Part shown: one piece after another, positions 1-11,349 of the stretch
Layout of the letters: each line of letters starts with the position of its first letter
Position numbering within the stretch: position 1 is the stretch's first letter
NCBI RefSeq assembly: GCF_029852145.1
Contig: NC_079978.1
Coordinates: 1,736,001-1,800,000 of the forward strand
Reading direction: 5' to 3'
DNA from: Microplitis mediator
Taxonomy: Eukaryota; Arthropoda; Insecta; Hymenoptera; Braconidae
DNA length: 64,000 nucleotides
Made by a program: the position numbers and the translations under genes
Notes under the pieces: model-generated
The model's database searches: none
The model's input: only the letters and a program-made list of their open reading frames with translations
Told to the model about the DNA's origin: nothing

Positions 1-574
1 TTTTATTATTTTTTCCTAATTGGAGTATTTAGATGACATACTGGATAATTAAAAGTAATTGCACTGACTCGTGCGGTATCAAGACGCCATTGAAAATCAG
101 CGAGCAGAGTCAGAGACCAGAGCAAAAATGGATAATGGATCTGCTGTTCGGGCGTATCGAGTGATATAAAATTTATGAGATTTACTTAAATAATATTTAA
201 TACAAACCAGTTGTCAAAATTTTATAAATATTCCAATAGAGCAGTGACTTAAAATTTTATTAAAAAGGTATAAATTTAAATAATTTTTTACTTATATTTT
301 TTATTTTAATTATGAGTCAACATATGAGTGACATTTAAAGTACTTGTGAATACTAATTATTTTTAAATAATTAACCCTCATAATTATTATTATTATATTT
401 ATTGTGGTATAACGGGACAGTAAAATACTCTGTCAATTTTTTTTACCAACATATATATGAAGAATGTGTCTATATATGACATTCTTAATAAATCAATACA
501 GTGTAGAATTAAAAACCAGTATGACATAAATATATTGATGTATGTGAATTTTTGCAGAAAGAAATAAAATAAAT
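1..574. other. Upstream/5'UTR region of dynein intermediate chain
   Basis: AT-rich sequence with no open frame I can support. A pyrimidine-rich tract ending in TTTGCAG at about 551-557 is a good splice acceptor just before the start codon at 575. The translated exon is therefore probably preceded by a non-coding 5' exon further upstream, possibly the GC-richer patch near 60-160. I cannot identify the transcription start. Confidence 0.4.
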
Positions 575-3500
575 ATGATGTCGGATCGCAAAGCAGAGTT
601 GGAAAGAAAGAAAGCGAAGTTGCAGGCGATCAGAGAGGAAAAGGAACGACGTCGCAGAGAAAAGGAGCAAAAAGATGTATGTTTTTTTTATATATATATA
701 TTTAGGAGATTAATTGATTGTTGGTAATGATTGTTAATAAATTTTGATTGAACTGAAGGTCGAAGAAGCTACGGTACGAGCAGCTGGTACTGATAAAGAC
801 CATCGTAAGGAACTGGATGCGATGCTTTCATCCCTGGGAGTTGCTCCAGTGTCTGGTACATATTTATTACAGTGTAGATTTTAAAATGAGTGTAAATGTA
901 GCAGACATGAGACAATTTTTAAATTACATATGAAAAAATACTCAATTAAATTGATAAAGTAAAAAAAATGCATGGACTGATTTTAGAATTTTCTAAAAGT
1001 CCATTTTTTCATTCTCTTGGAAAAAAAAAATTTATTTTATTATTTTAAAGTTTTAAAAATTGTCAGATGACCACCAACTTTACTGCCATGATTTTAAAAT
1101 ATTTATAATAAGAAAATTTTTCAATTTATTGTAATTTGATTTAATAGATGTGCTGTCTAGTCTCTCGAGTATGAACTCATTAGCTTCGGATCAAAGTGCC
1201 AATGCAACTCCTGATGCTAGTATTCAACCATCAAGTATCACTTCTCCACAGAGGTAATAATTGTTGATAATTAATTATTGATTAGTGTTAATCATTTAAT
1301 AATTTTTTTAGTGGCGCAATTAAGAAGAAATCAAATCGCGAATTAACAGTAGTATCAGTTGCCCACACAAACATTCCGCCAAAAGAACCAGTAGTTTACA
1401 GCAAACAAACCCAGACAGCGCAAACGACACAGACCTCCCACGACGGTGAGTTTATTATTTTATCTATGGATCACTTATCATTTAAATTTATTAATTCAAT
1501 ATATAAATATTAGACTGTTTCATATTAAGCGACTATTTTTTATTTTTTGAAGAACTTTGAAAAATCGAAAGGGTATGTTAAAATATGTTGACAGTTAAGA
1601 TATGAGCTCTCAATATTGATATTTAGAGGTGGCTGTTTATACTTTTCGGTTTTTCATTTAGTAACATGGTAAAAAATACATAACTTCCGAAAAAATCAAG
1701 ATACAGAAAATTTCTCCTCAAACATTTTGTAGCAAATTTACCGACCTACAAAAAAGGTCTTCTATGATTTTTGCATAAATTCAACCATTCACAAGATAAC
1801 CGACGTCAAAGTTTGATACAATTCGAAGAACTTGTTGTTGCTCGTTCTGAATTTTATACGATGTCGACTAATGAGAATTCAGGAATTCTTAATACAGTTT
1901 TTAGTAGGAAATTGAATGCTCTATAAAAAAAGTTTCTTATCATTTTTTGATAAATCCATCTGTTCGAAAGTTATTGGAGCATGAAGTCAAGTTAGAGTAA
2001 ATTTTGAGATCTTTTTACTTTTCCGGCGAAACTATCGGACTTATTATAAAATGTCACAGGATATTTTTTGTAGACAATTTTATTATCTAGAAATTATTAT
2101 TGATAAAGTTTTTTGAAATTCTGCATTGTTTTCTAGTTATTTCCATTTTATTGCCAAGCACCGAAAAAAAAATAATTCTTATCGATTTTAAGAGCTTGGC
2201 AATAAAATGGAAATAACTAGAAAACAATGGAGAATTTCAAAAAACTTTATCGATGATAATTTCTAGAAAATAAAATTGTCTACAAAAAATACCCCATGAC
2301 ATTTTATGATAAGTCCGATAGTTTCGCCGGAAAAGTAAAAAGATCTCAAAATTTACTCTAACTTGACTTCATGCTCCAATAACTTTCGAACAGATGGATT
2401 TATCAAAAAATGATAAGAAACTTTTTTTATAGAGCATTCAATTTCCTACAAAAAACTGTATTAAGAATTCCTGAATTCTCATTAGTCGACATCGTATAAA
2501 ATTCAGAACGAGCAACAACAAGTTCTTCGAATTGTATCAAACTTTGACGTCGGTTATCTTGTGAATAGTTGAATTTATGCAAAAATCATAGAAGACCTTT
2601 TTTGTAGGTCGGTATATTTGCTACAAAATGTTTGAGGAGAAATTTTCTGTATCTTGATTTTTTCGGAAGTTATGTATTTTTTACCATGTTACTGAATGAA
2701 AAACCGAAAATTATAAACAGCCACCTCTAAATATCAATATTGAGAGCTCATATCTTAACTGTCAACATATTTTAACATACCCTTTCGATTTTTCAAAGTT
2801 CTTCAAAAAAAAAAAAATAGTCGCTTAATTTGAAACAGTCTAATAAATATATATAATATCAATTAATAATCTCAATACAATATAATACAATAAATCCTTT
2901 ACTGTTTGCACTTTCCTTAACTAAAAATAATCAAAGGAACTAAAATAATTTAAAAAAACGTCTGGACACCGGATGATCTCGCTGTTTAATATTTGTCGTA
3001 ACTTAAAATTTAATTATCATTATTATTATTTTTAAAAATTTTATTCGGCGAGGAAACTTACATATTCACTTAAAAATAATAAAACCCTCGGTACAATAAT
3101 GCTCTTCGTAACACAGTCGTACAGAAGCACAACTATTTTTAAATTTAAATTATTAGATTTATTTAACACGAACAAAGTATAGTCTCTAATAATAGAATCT
3201 AAACTAACTTATATTTTTAACAATTTGAGTATCACAATCACGTCATTATTTTTGTTTGTTAATTTCATCAATCACTTCTCAAGTCATAATACCTCATCAA
3301 TCATTTGTTTGTTATCATTGTTTATTTATTTTCTTTTCTTTTATTTATTATTTTCTTTTCTTTATTATTTATTTAATTAAAAATTATAATTTACTTTTAT
3401 TATTTTAATTTTTACGGGACTTTATAAAATAATTCCAGCTGAAATTATTTTTAAATACTAATAATATTAACTGGAATTTAATAAAATTTATATGGTGGCG

Positions 3501-6500
3501 GATTAATACAAATAAATTGTCTAGTTATCTATTAAAAAAAAATATATAAAAATTTAAATATAAATTCCTGGGCGTTTAATTGATTTTACCGCAAAATTAG
3601 TCGAAATTTATAAAGAATTATGGTTTTATTATTTTATTTAATTACTTTATTAATTTATTTACTTATATTTTATTTTGTCATAAATATTGTTGAGTTTAAA
3701 ATCGACTGATCTTGCGGTTTTATCTAACACGCGTGTATACAACTCTTGTGTGTATACAAATTGGTGAAAAAAACAACTGTGGGTGTTGGACACAAGGACT
3801 GTCCGCCTCCTCTTCCACAAACACCATCTACTCCTACTGTACAACAACGTCACCAACTCACTCTTGCTCCGCAGGATACTTTGAGACTGACTGGTGGCGT
3901 CCCAGGAAAGGTGGGTCTGCACCAAACTACCTATGTATGTTTTGTCTACTTTTATACTTTCCTCCCATTAATTGTAATAATTACTATTACATAGTTTTTA
4001 ATAACTTGCTCTAATAAATGTTTAAAGCTTGAGGGGTGTGGGAAAACTATCAGCCTTAAACGCCTTCTATTCATGAGTGTCAATGTAGCAGACATCAAAC
4101 AAATTTAAAATTAATAATAAATACAATAAATAATTAATAAAATTAAATTTTTAAAATTTCAAAATTAATAAGTGCATTTTTTTGAAATTTTTTTTTAAAA
4201 ATTATTTACTCTATTTATTTATAATTTTAAATTTGTCTGATGTCTGACACATTCACACTCGTCTTCTATTCGCTTAATCTCTGGCTCTGCTAATTTTCCT
4301 AAAACTCCACACCCCGTGCGTGGAAAAATTAATTTTAATTTTAACTTTTTTTGACAACTAATTCGCGACAGTACAAAACAAAACAATTTATTATAAAACA
4401 CGCACGCATAGAATCATTTCAAGCGCTTGCACAAGTTAATGCTTTACTGCGCTTATTGCAAATTAAAATTTAAAAAATCTTAACATTGATATTAACAATA
4501 AATAATAGATAATTTGTTTAATTATTAAATGTGTTGCGTGGCTGGAGTACAAATTACCTGGCTCAGGTTCCTTGAAAACTCTCCTTACGTTTTTCCTATT
4601 CATTAATATATTTTTTAAATCTAACTCTTGTCAGTAATTAAAATTTGTTTTGTTTTTAACAACAAGTATTTATTAATTAACTGATTAATAAATAAATAAA
4701 ATATGAAATGATAGTGAAATCTATTGTGGAGAAACTTGGGGGGGTGGGCATAAGTGTGACAAGGCATGTGTCATTGCTTTAAATATTTTATTTAAATAAT
4801 ATCCGGTCGCTGAGAAGAGCAATAGTAGTTCTGGGCTCCGTCCGTGCAACAATTATTGAATATTTAATTTAAATTACTCATTTAAATATTTAATGCACGT
4901 ATTTTTATAATTACTTTTATATTTTTACATTAAGTAGTTTAAATTTTTAGTAGTATGAATATGTATGTTTCCTCTGGTAATCTATAATTAATCACACACA
5001 ATGAAACATACAACACCTAACTACATTCAGCGTATGTAATTATTTGTTTAATTACTTTTTTTTTAAACGTCAAAATCTTAAACAAAAAATTTTTTTATTT
5101 TGACGACTGCGGAATCATGCCCTGAGTGTAGGGAGGTTCTTTCATAGTCCATTTGATAAATTATTTTAATTTAAAAAAAAAAAAAAAACAAAATTAAGAC
5201 TAGAAAGTATTCATAAGTAACTATTTTTTTCCCTCCCCTCCTCAGCTCATGCATTCGACTATTACGGTAAGTTATGATTTCTCTTGGTTTTTATCGAGTC
5301 TTAGATGCAGTTTAGTATAAATACGGCCATAGAAAAAAATAAATAATTAATAATATTTATAAAATTAAAAAAAAAATAAATCGTCATTTTTAACTCCAGT
5401 ATTTAAATTAAGACATAAAATATACTCTCCACCCGGTATAACATATGCATTACGTAAAATAAAATATTTATATATTTTTTACAAACAAGACTACTCTTTT
5501 GCTCTTCTTTTCTTCCCGGTATCGTCGGTGCACGTGGGGTCTATCGCACGATTTAAATTAATATATTCAAAATTTTGAATAGAAGGTCGTTGATATTACG
5601 AATAAACTACGCCTTGATGCATGAACAAGCCAAGTGCTCTACTCCTATCAAGTATTTAAAAAAAAAAAAATTCAATAATTAATTTCCGATGCAGAGTAAA
5701 AAATTCTTGTCACAACTTAACGCACCTTCCAGAGTTCTCGGAAGATATTCACGGTCATCTATTAGTTTATTTAATTTTATTAAACTTAATGTATCTATTG
5801 TTAATTTAATACTTAATGTAATTAATTAATTAACTAAAAGATATATCGCTAAACTAATAACACTAACGTCTAATAAATTCAGTAATAGGGAAAAAAAGGT
5901 GCGACTAGTGCTTGGGATAAATTACTGGAGGTTTGAAGAGGTATTCTGACAGAGAATTAACAAAAATTTGTTAGTCTCAATAGAAAAAAAAAATATCTAA
6001 TTGATTAATAAAATTTATTAGAAGGCGATTTAACGCTAGAGCTTTGTCAGGGCAATGTAATGCATGCTAATTAGTTATAACACAAAACACCCAACTTTAA
6101 ATTGTTCCCATTCCGATCGATTGCTGATTTCGATAAACTGTTTAATTATTTAACGCGCAAGTTGAATAATTAACGGATCGACAATCGAGAGGAATAACGC
6201 GGAGCAAACAGATGAGATACAAAATTGATTGACATTTTCTTTTCCCTCCTTCAAGACGAGTACAATCTAAATCCTGGTTTAGAGTGGGAGGACGAATTCA
6301 CAGGTAGGTGATCTCTACTCAGGTGAATCGATTTATTAATTGTGTCACGAGCATCTCGAGCTTCACTCTTATCTCACATTCACTTAATTAAGAGCCTGTA
6401 CAATAGTCTTTTGTCGTTAATTTTTATTTTTAACTCAGTAAAGTCATTTAAATTATTTTTTAAATCCCATCGCACTTAAATGAGACTTTCCAGGCTCATG

Positions 6501-9397
6501 ATCACGAATGCTCGTTAAAAATATAAATAAAGCTTGTAAATGCTGTGTTATTATTTATTTTCACAGCACAATTGTACATAAAAAATATTATTTTTTAAAT
6601 TAATGCCATGCGTACTTTTAATTTTATTTGTAAAGCACAACTTTTTTTACGCTGGCTAATTCGACTACCTGTGAATTTCTCGAGGTGCACGATAAATTAG
6701 TATTCAATCCATTTTTAAAATATATTAAAAAACCCGCATGTTAAAGAACAATTGTTTTTGCAATGTACTCTAGTATGTAGTTTGAATTATTTAGTTTTTA
6801 TTTTAAATTTAATTGTAAGTGCAAGTGCATGGACTCGGGAAGTTGCGTTATTATTTATATTTTTTCTTTTTATTATTTTTATTTATTGAATTCCTTTACA
6901 AATATTTTTATTTTTATTATTATTTTTCCTCACATTTACTCGTCATTCATCAGTCATACACATTACGCCATTTGCTCGTTGTTTTATTTTTTTTTATTTA
7001 TTTTTAATGCATGACAGAGGAAAGGGTGGAGAGAAACGGATTAAAAAAAAGTTATTGAATTTATTTATAAAAATTTTGGATAAAATAAAAAAAATTAAAT
7101 TGCCGTCACTCTCTACGTATTTTTAAATGCATGCTTACGCGTTTGTTTATTTTTTTATTTATAATTTATTTAATTCATAAGCATGCCAAGCAATTGCGCG
7201 TAAAGTTGCTTTAGATTCGCTTCCTTATGAAAAAATAAATCATTTTAAATTTCGTATAATTTTTTTTACGTTAATTTGAATTCAAAATAAAGAAATAAAT
7301 AATTAGTCATGTAGAGTTTTAAAAACGTAGAGTTAAATTATCGAGTAGATAATTAGTTAGGAGTAGAGTTAGGGACACATGTCCAGGAGTAGCTTATTCA
7401 CCACAGTTTTGACATATGATGATGGCCAAGCCGAGGATGAGGAGAACAGCCTGCCGCATATCGACGGTTTTCAAAGCAAACTCCCGCCTGGTATCCTGCC
7501 TCATGGTCTACCACAAGTCAAGGAAGTGCTGCCAGCGGTAACTCAAGACGAACAGCAAAAGGAACCTGAGAAACCTAAAGAAAGTAATTAATTTTATTTA
7601 TTGGATATATTGGTAATTATTTGTCATGTCACACTTTGCTGATTTGGTTTTTTTGTAATTATTTCAGTTCGTGAATTAAGTGAAGAAGAAAAACAGATGA
7701 TAATATTGTCGGAAGATTTTCAACGTTTTCTTGATAAAACAAGTCGACTGGTTGAACGTGCGCTTGCTGAATCCGTTGATATTTATACTGACTACACTGG
7801 TACTTTGGATGGTGAAGATGGAATGTGAGTTTAATTTTTTATTGATAATTTAGTCGTGGTTTGCATTGACAAGGAAATGGTCTTGTATTCAAATTGCATT
7901 TGTTGAAAAAATTAAATTGGAATATTAAATTCTCGGGAGACAGAGACGAAGAATTGAATTTAAAAACCAGAAGTAAGTAAATTAAATTTTAATTGTGTAT
8001 TATTTTGTACAGGGATGAGAAAAGTCATCAGCGTTTGTGGTTGAATCGTTCATTTTTCTGCGATCGTTGGTCACGAAACCGTTGTGTCACTTCCATGGAC
8101 TGGTCGCCACAGTTCCCTGAACTACTGGTGGCTTCTTACAACAGCAATGAAGACGCGCCAAATGATCCCGATGGAATATGTCTAGTTTGGAACACTAAAT
8201 TCAAAAAGACAACACCTGAGTTTATTTTTCACTGTCAGTCGGCAGTCATGTCAACAACTTTCGCAAGATTTCATCCAAATCTCATTCTCGGCGGTACTTA
8301 TGCTGGTCAAATTGTCTTATGGGACAACAGGGTACAGAAACGTACCCCCATACAGCGGACACCACTTTCTGCTAGTGCTCATACGGTAACAATTATTTTT
8401 TATTTTGTAAATATAATTAAAATTTAAAATATTAAATGCTATATAAATATTTTACAGCATCCAGTTTATTGTCTGAATGTCGTGGGTACACAAAATGCCC
8501 ACAATTTGATAAGTATTTCAACGGATGGTAAAATGTGCTCATGGAGTCTTGATATGTTGTCGATGCCACAAGAATCATTAGACCTTCAGGCTAAACAGTC
8601 TAAGCCTATCGCGGTTACTAGTTTGGCATTCCCATACGGCGACGTTAATAATTTTATTATCGGCAGCGAAGATGGTACCGTTTATTCAGGTTGGTACTAA
8701 TTAGTAATTTTAATTTTTATAATAATAAGTAAATAAACAATTAATGAATTAATTAATTAATTGGCCAATTAAAAATAATAATTATTGTGTTTAATTGTCT
8801 TGTGTAGCTTGTCGTCACGGAATAAGAGCCGGTGTAACAGAAACATATGAAGGCCATCAAGGCCCGGTAACGGGAGTGAGCGCACACGCGGTACAAGGTG
8901 GCATTGACTTCTCACATCTGTTCCTTACCTCGTCCATTGACTGGACAATAAAACTGTGGAGCTTGAAAGAAAACAAACCACTGTACTCATTCGAGCACAA
9001 CGGCGATTACGTTTATGACGTCGCTTGGTCACCGACTCACCCCGCGCTCTTCGCGGCGGTCGACGATTCCGGGAGATTGGACTTGTGGAACCTCAATCAG
9101 GACACTGAGGTACCGGCGGCAAGTGTCGTCGTCGATGGATGTCCTGCTCTGAATCGCGTCTCCTGGACTCCCAGCGGGCTGCATGTTACCGTTGGAGACG
9201 ACTCTGGTAAAATCTGGGTCTATGATGTCGCTGAAAATTTGGCGCATCCGCGCGGCGATGAATGGAATAAATTCTTGTACACTCAGCAAGATTTGAAGAA
9301 CAACAAAGCTGATGATGAGCTGGACAAACTTAATTTGAATTCTGGGCCCTCTAGTTTAACTTCTCTGTCATCGATGTCCTCAGTACCCATTAGATAA
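575..9397 (+). CDS. Dync1i (sw): Cytoplasmic dynein 1 intermediate chain
   Basis: Scaffold subunit of the cytoplasmic dynein-1 motor; it binds light chains, dynactin p150 and the heavy chain. Exons: 575-676, 759-855, 1148-1253, 1312-1445, 5246-5266, 6256-6303, 7407-7583, 7668-7824, 8013-8385, 8458-8689, 8808-9397. They sum to 2037 nt, 678 residues, in frame throughout. The N-terminus is the family's charged single helix (MSDRKAELERKK) that binds dynactin and NudE. A serine-rich segment follows, then KQTQT at residues 133-137, an LC8 light-chain docking motif. The stretch after about 230 (LSEEEKQMIILSEDFQRF) and the WD40 propeller from about 285 onward match the family closely, for example CMDW-type SMDWSPQFPELLVASYN and GTQNAHNLISISTDGKM. 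Two adjacent ATGs (575, 578) could start translation; the second matches the usual MSDRK start. Intron 4 is 3.8 kb and holds a large palindrome and optional exons. Confidence 0.95.
888..1090. repeat. Degenerate MITE in dynein IC intron 2
   Basis: Begins GTGTAAATGTAGCAGACATG and ends with a diverged inverted copy (TTGTCAGATGACCACC...TACTGCCATG). It belongs to the GTAGCAGACAT family seen at 4072, 13233, 37229, 39010 and 55487. Ends are approximate. Confidence 0.5.
1513..2840. repeat. 1.3-kb near-perfect palindrome (foldback element)
   Basis: The left arm (1513 to about 2159) begins GACTGTTTCATATTAAGCGA. The right arm (about 2195 to 2840) is its reverse complement, ending TCGCTTAATTTGAAACAGTC. 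Only about 35 bp separate the arms. Mismatches between arms are few, such as one base in the terminal 20. Flanks read TA on both sides, compatible with a TA target-site duplication. No open frame of note lies within. It sits in intron 4 of the dynein intermediate chain, so the pre-mRNA would fold into a stem of roughly 650 bp. Confidence 0.9.
3875..3910 (+). other. Candidate 36-nt cassette exon of dynein intermediate chain
   Basis: A strong acceptor (CTCTTGCTCCGCAG) precedes 3875 and a GTGGGT donor follows 3910. The 36 nt enter and leave in phase 1 and read GYFETDWWRPRK, so the exon can be included or skipped without changing the frame. It is absent from the 678-residue model. Inclusion is inferred from splice sites and phase only. 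Confidence 0.55.
4072..4262. mobile_element. MITE with 9-bp target-site duplication
   Basis: Terminal inverted repeats ATGAGTGTCAATGTAGCAGA and its reverse (ACATTCACACTCGT) bound about 190 bp of AT-rich DNA. The 9-mer CTTCTATTC occurs immediately on both sides. Duplications of 9 bp are typical of Mutator-like elements, so I infer a MULE-derived MITE. Located in dynein IC intron 4. Confidence 0.7.
5246..5266 (+). other. 21-nt microexon of dynein intermediate chain
   Basis: A very pyrimidine-rich acceptor (CCCTCCCCTCCTCAG) and a GTAAGT donor flank 21 nt that encode AHAFDYY. It is phase 1 at both ends, so it is skippable. It is the shortest coding exon of this gene. Confidence 0.75.
6256..6303 (+). 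other. 48-nt cassette exon of dynein intermediate chain
   Basis: Acceptor CCTCCTTCAAG and donor GTAGGT flank 48 nt reading DEYNLNPGLEWEDEFT. It is phase 1 at both ends and therefore skippable together with, or independently of, the 36- and 21-nt exons. It is acidic and aromatic and lies between the LC8 site and the rest of the chain. Confidence 0.75.
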
Positions 9398-11349
9398 GTC
9401 GAGTCATGAAATTAATTGTATTTTAATAACTAATTACAGTCAATTTAAAATATTATTTAAATTAGCTTAATTATTGTAAGTGCTAAAAATCTGTCGCTCA
9501 TTTATTTTCAATTAATATAGAATATAAAATTGACTTATTTGTAGTTTTAATAAACTACGAAAAATAATAATAATAATACTAATTAATTAATTTAATATTA
9601 ATATTAATATCTATGCTTGTGTAAATACAAATAATTTTATTTACGTTAAATTTTTTTTACATCAAAATTTCACTGCTAAATAAATAATATACATAAATAT
9701 GTTAAATTTATTTTATTTTATTTTATATTTATAAAGAATATATAAATAATTAATTATTGTCATCAACAAAATTAAAATGTATTTTATCTTATTCTAAAAA
9801 TATTATCATAAATAAAAAATATCTACGCAGTGAAACAAAATATTTGATGATAATTCATAGAGATATAGAATCGTCACCTTAATTTATAATTTAGAAACTC
9901 GAGTAAGAAATCGTCTTACCATAAATAGTGTGTCAAGGAAAACAAACTTAAGAAAAACGTGTAAACTTAGACTACATAAGGAAACCCGAAGGTTTTTCAT
10001 GCTCGTATTAAATCACTGTCCAATGGAAGGAGAAATTTACGCGCCATATATTATACATAATATCATAAAAAACAACAATATAAATAAACATTCACACATA
10101 TACATAAATATACATATATATAATAAAAGTGATATCACCCGTTGACGTCAGTGGAAATCGAAAGGACACTCGTCATTGGATCCGTCAAGTTTAAATATAA
10201 AATAAACTCTCAACCGTGTAATAATGCAACAGTATCATCAAAGACCGGAGACTCACTCGTAATATCCACGGATCGGCGGTCGCAATTTAAATACGCGCGT
10301 TATAAAATTCACAGTCGATCGAGCGTGGCCGAATCTAAATAAAAAAAAGCCACCGGATCACGTCAACCGCAGAATTGGTCTTGGTCTAGACTCGACACTA
10401 TAGATATAGATTAGCAGGCTCTAGGCTCTAGAGTCTAGACTTTAAATGCAATTACAATAAGTTGTGTCTATCATCGACCATTGTCCCAGTAAATTGAACG
10501 TTCAATGCTCCCTAAGTGTAGCACGAGTTTATCGAGGGGTTGAAGTAAGCCATCAGGTCTTCGACCCAGCTCTCGCTTTGTGATGTAAGCCCGTATAGTC
10601 TAGTATGCAGAAAACGTTCAAGTTATTGGAGCTCATAATCCAGGTTCCAGTCATACCGGAATTTGAATTCATCTTGCAGGGCATCGGTGGAGCCATCAGT
10701 TCATGTTTGAATAAATAGTTGATCTGACGTGAATCATCACATGACGATTGAGCATCTCAGTATGCCGATTCCTGACTGTAAAAAAAACTAGGGGAAATCT
10801 ATATATATCCGTGGCAAGATCGATGAATCCATTGATCTCGCGAGGATTTTAGCGCCGACGCGGAAAACGCGGAAGCGAAAAAGGCAGATGCGTTGAACGC
10901 TGAATGTGTATTGGAAAGAAGGGGAACATTGTTGTCGGTGATGGGGTGCCAGAGGCAAGGGGACTGAAAGAGAGTATAACACACACTACTTGCTCTACGT
11001 ACACTAAATATTTAACGTAACGTTTCGTTACATTTAGCTACAAGTATCGTACGTGTGCTAGTAACTGGTGGTTTATGTACGTAGTGGGATCGCCGGATCA
11101 GTCATCGGTCCCGCGCCGCGCGCCCGGTTCTCTGATAACTCCTCAGTTCCTCAGTCAGTTGTCCTCGAGTCTTTGGATTCACCAGTTCGTCAGTGAGTGC
11201 TGAGCCAGTTTGAGATCAACCCAACAGTTTTATTCAATTGTCATAACGCAGCTCACGTGTCAATTGTTGATATCGATTAACGTTACTTACCTATTTGGAG
11301 TTCACTTGTCTATTGTCTATTGACTGCTCTGAAAGGTTCGCTGGTCAGG
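9398..11349. other. Intergenic: dynein IC 3' end and promoter/5'UTR of next gene
   Basis: The first few hundred bases are AT-rich 3' untranslated DNA with AATAAA-like sites. From about 10140 the composition becomes richer in G+C and CpG, with a C/G-rich patch near 11110 (CCGCGCCGCGCGCCCGG) followed by several TCAGT initiator-like motifs at 11140-11200. This is where I would place the promoter and 5'UTR of the phosphorylase-like gene starting at 11350. The small open frames between 9930 and 10980 show no family features and I do not call them. Confidence 0.45.

Noticed and set aside
3712..3994. A longer exon (GHKDCPPPLPQTPSTPTVQQ) upstream of the 36-nt cassette exon
   Set aside because: The Pro-rich reading is tempting, but I find no acceptor that enters this frame from exon 4. 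The 36-nt exon at 3875 has a good acceptor and the right phase. It could still be an alternative first exon.
9930..10342. Two small plus-strand open frames
   Set aside because: Low-complexity Asn/Ile/Tyr content and no splice or family support; they lie in the probable promoter region of the next gene.
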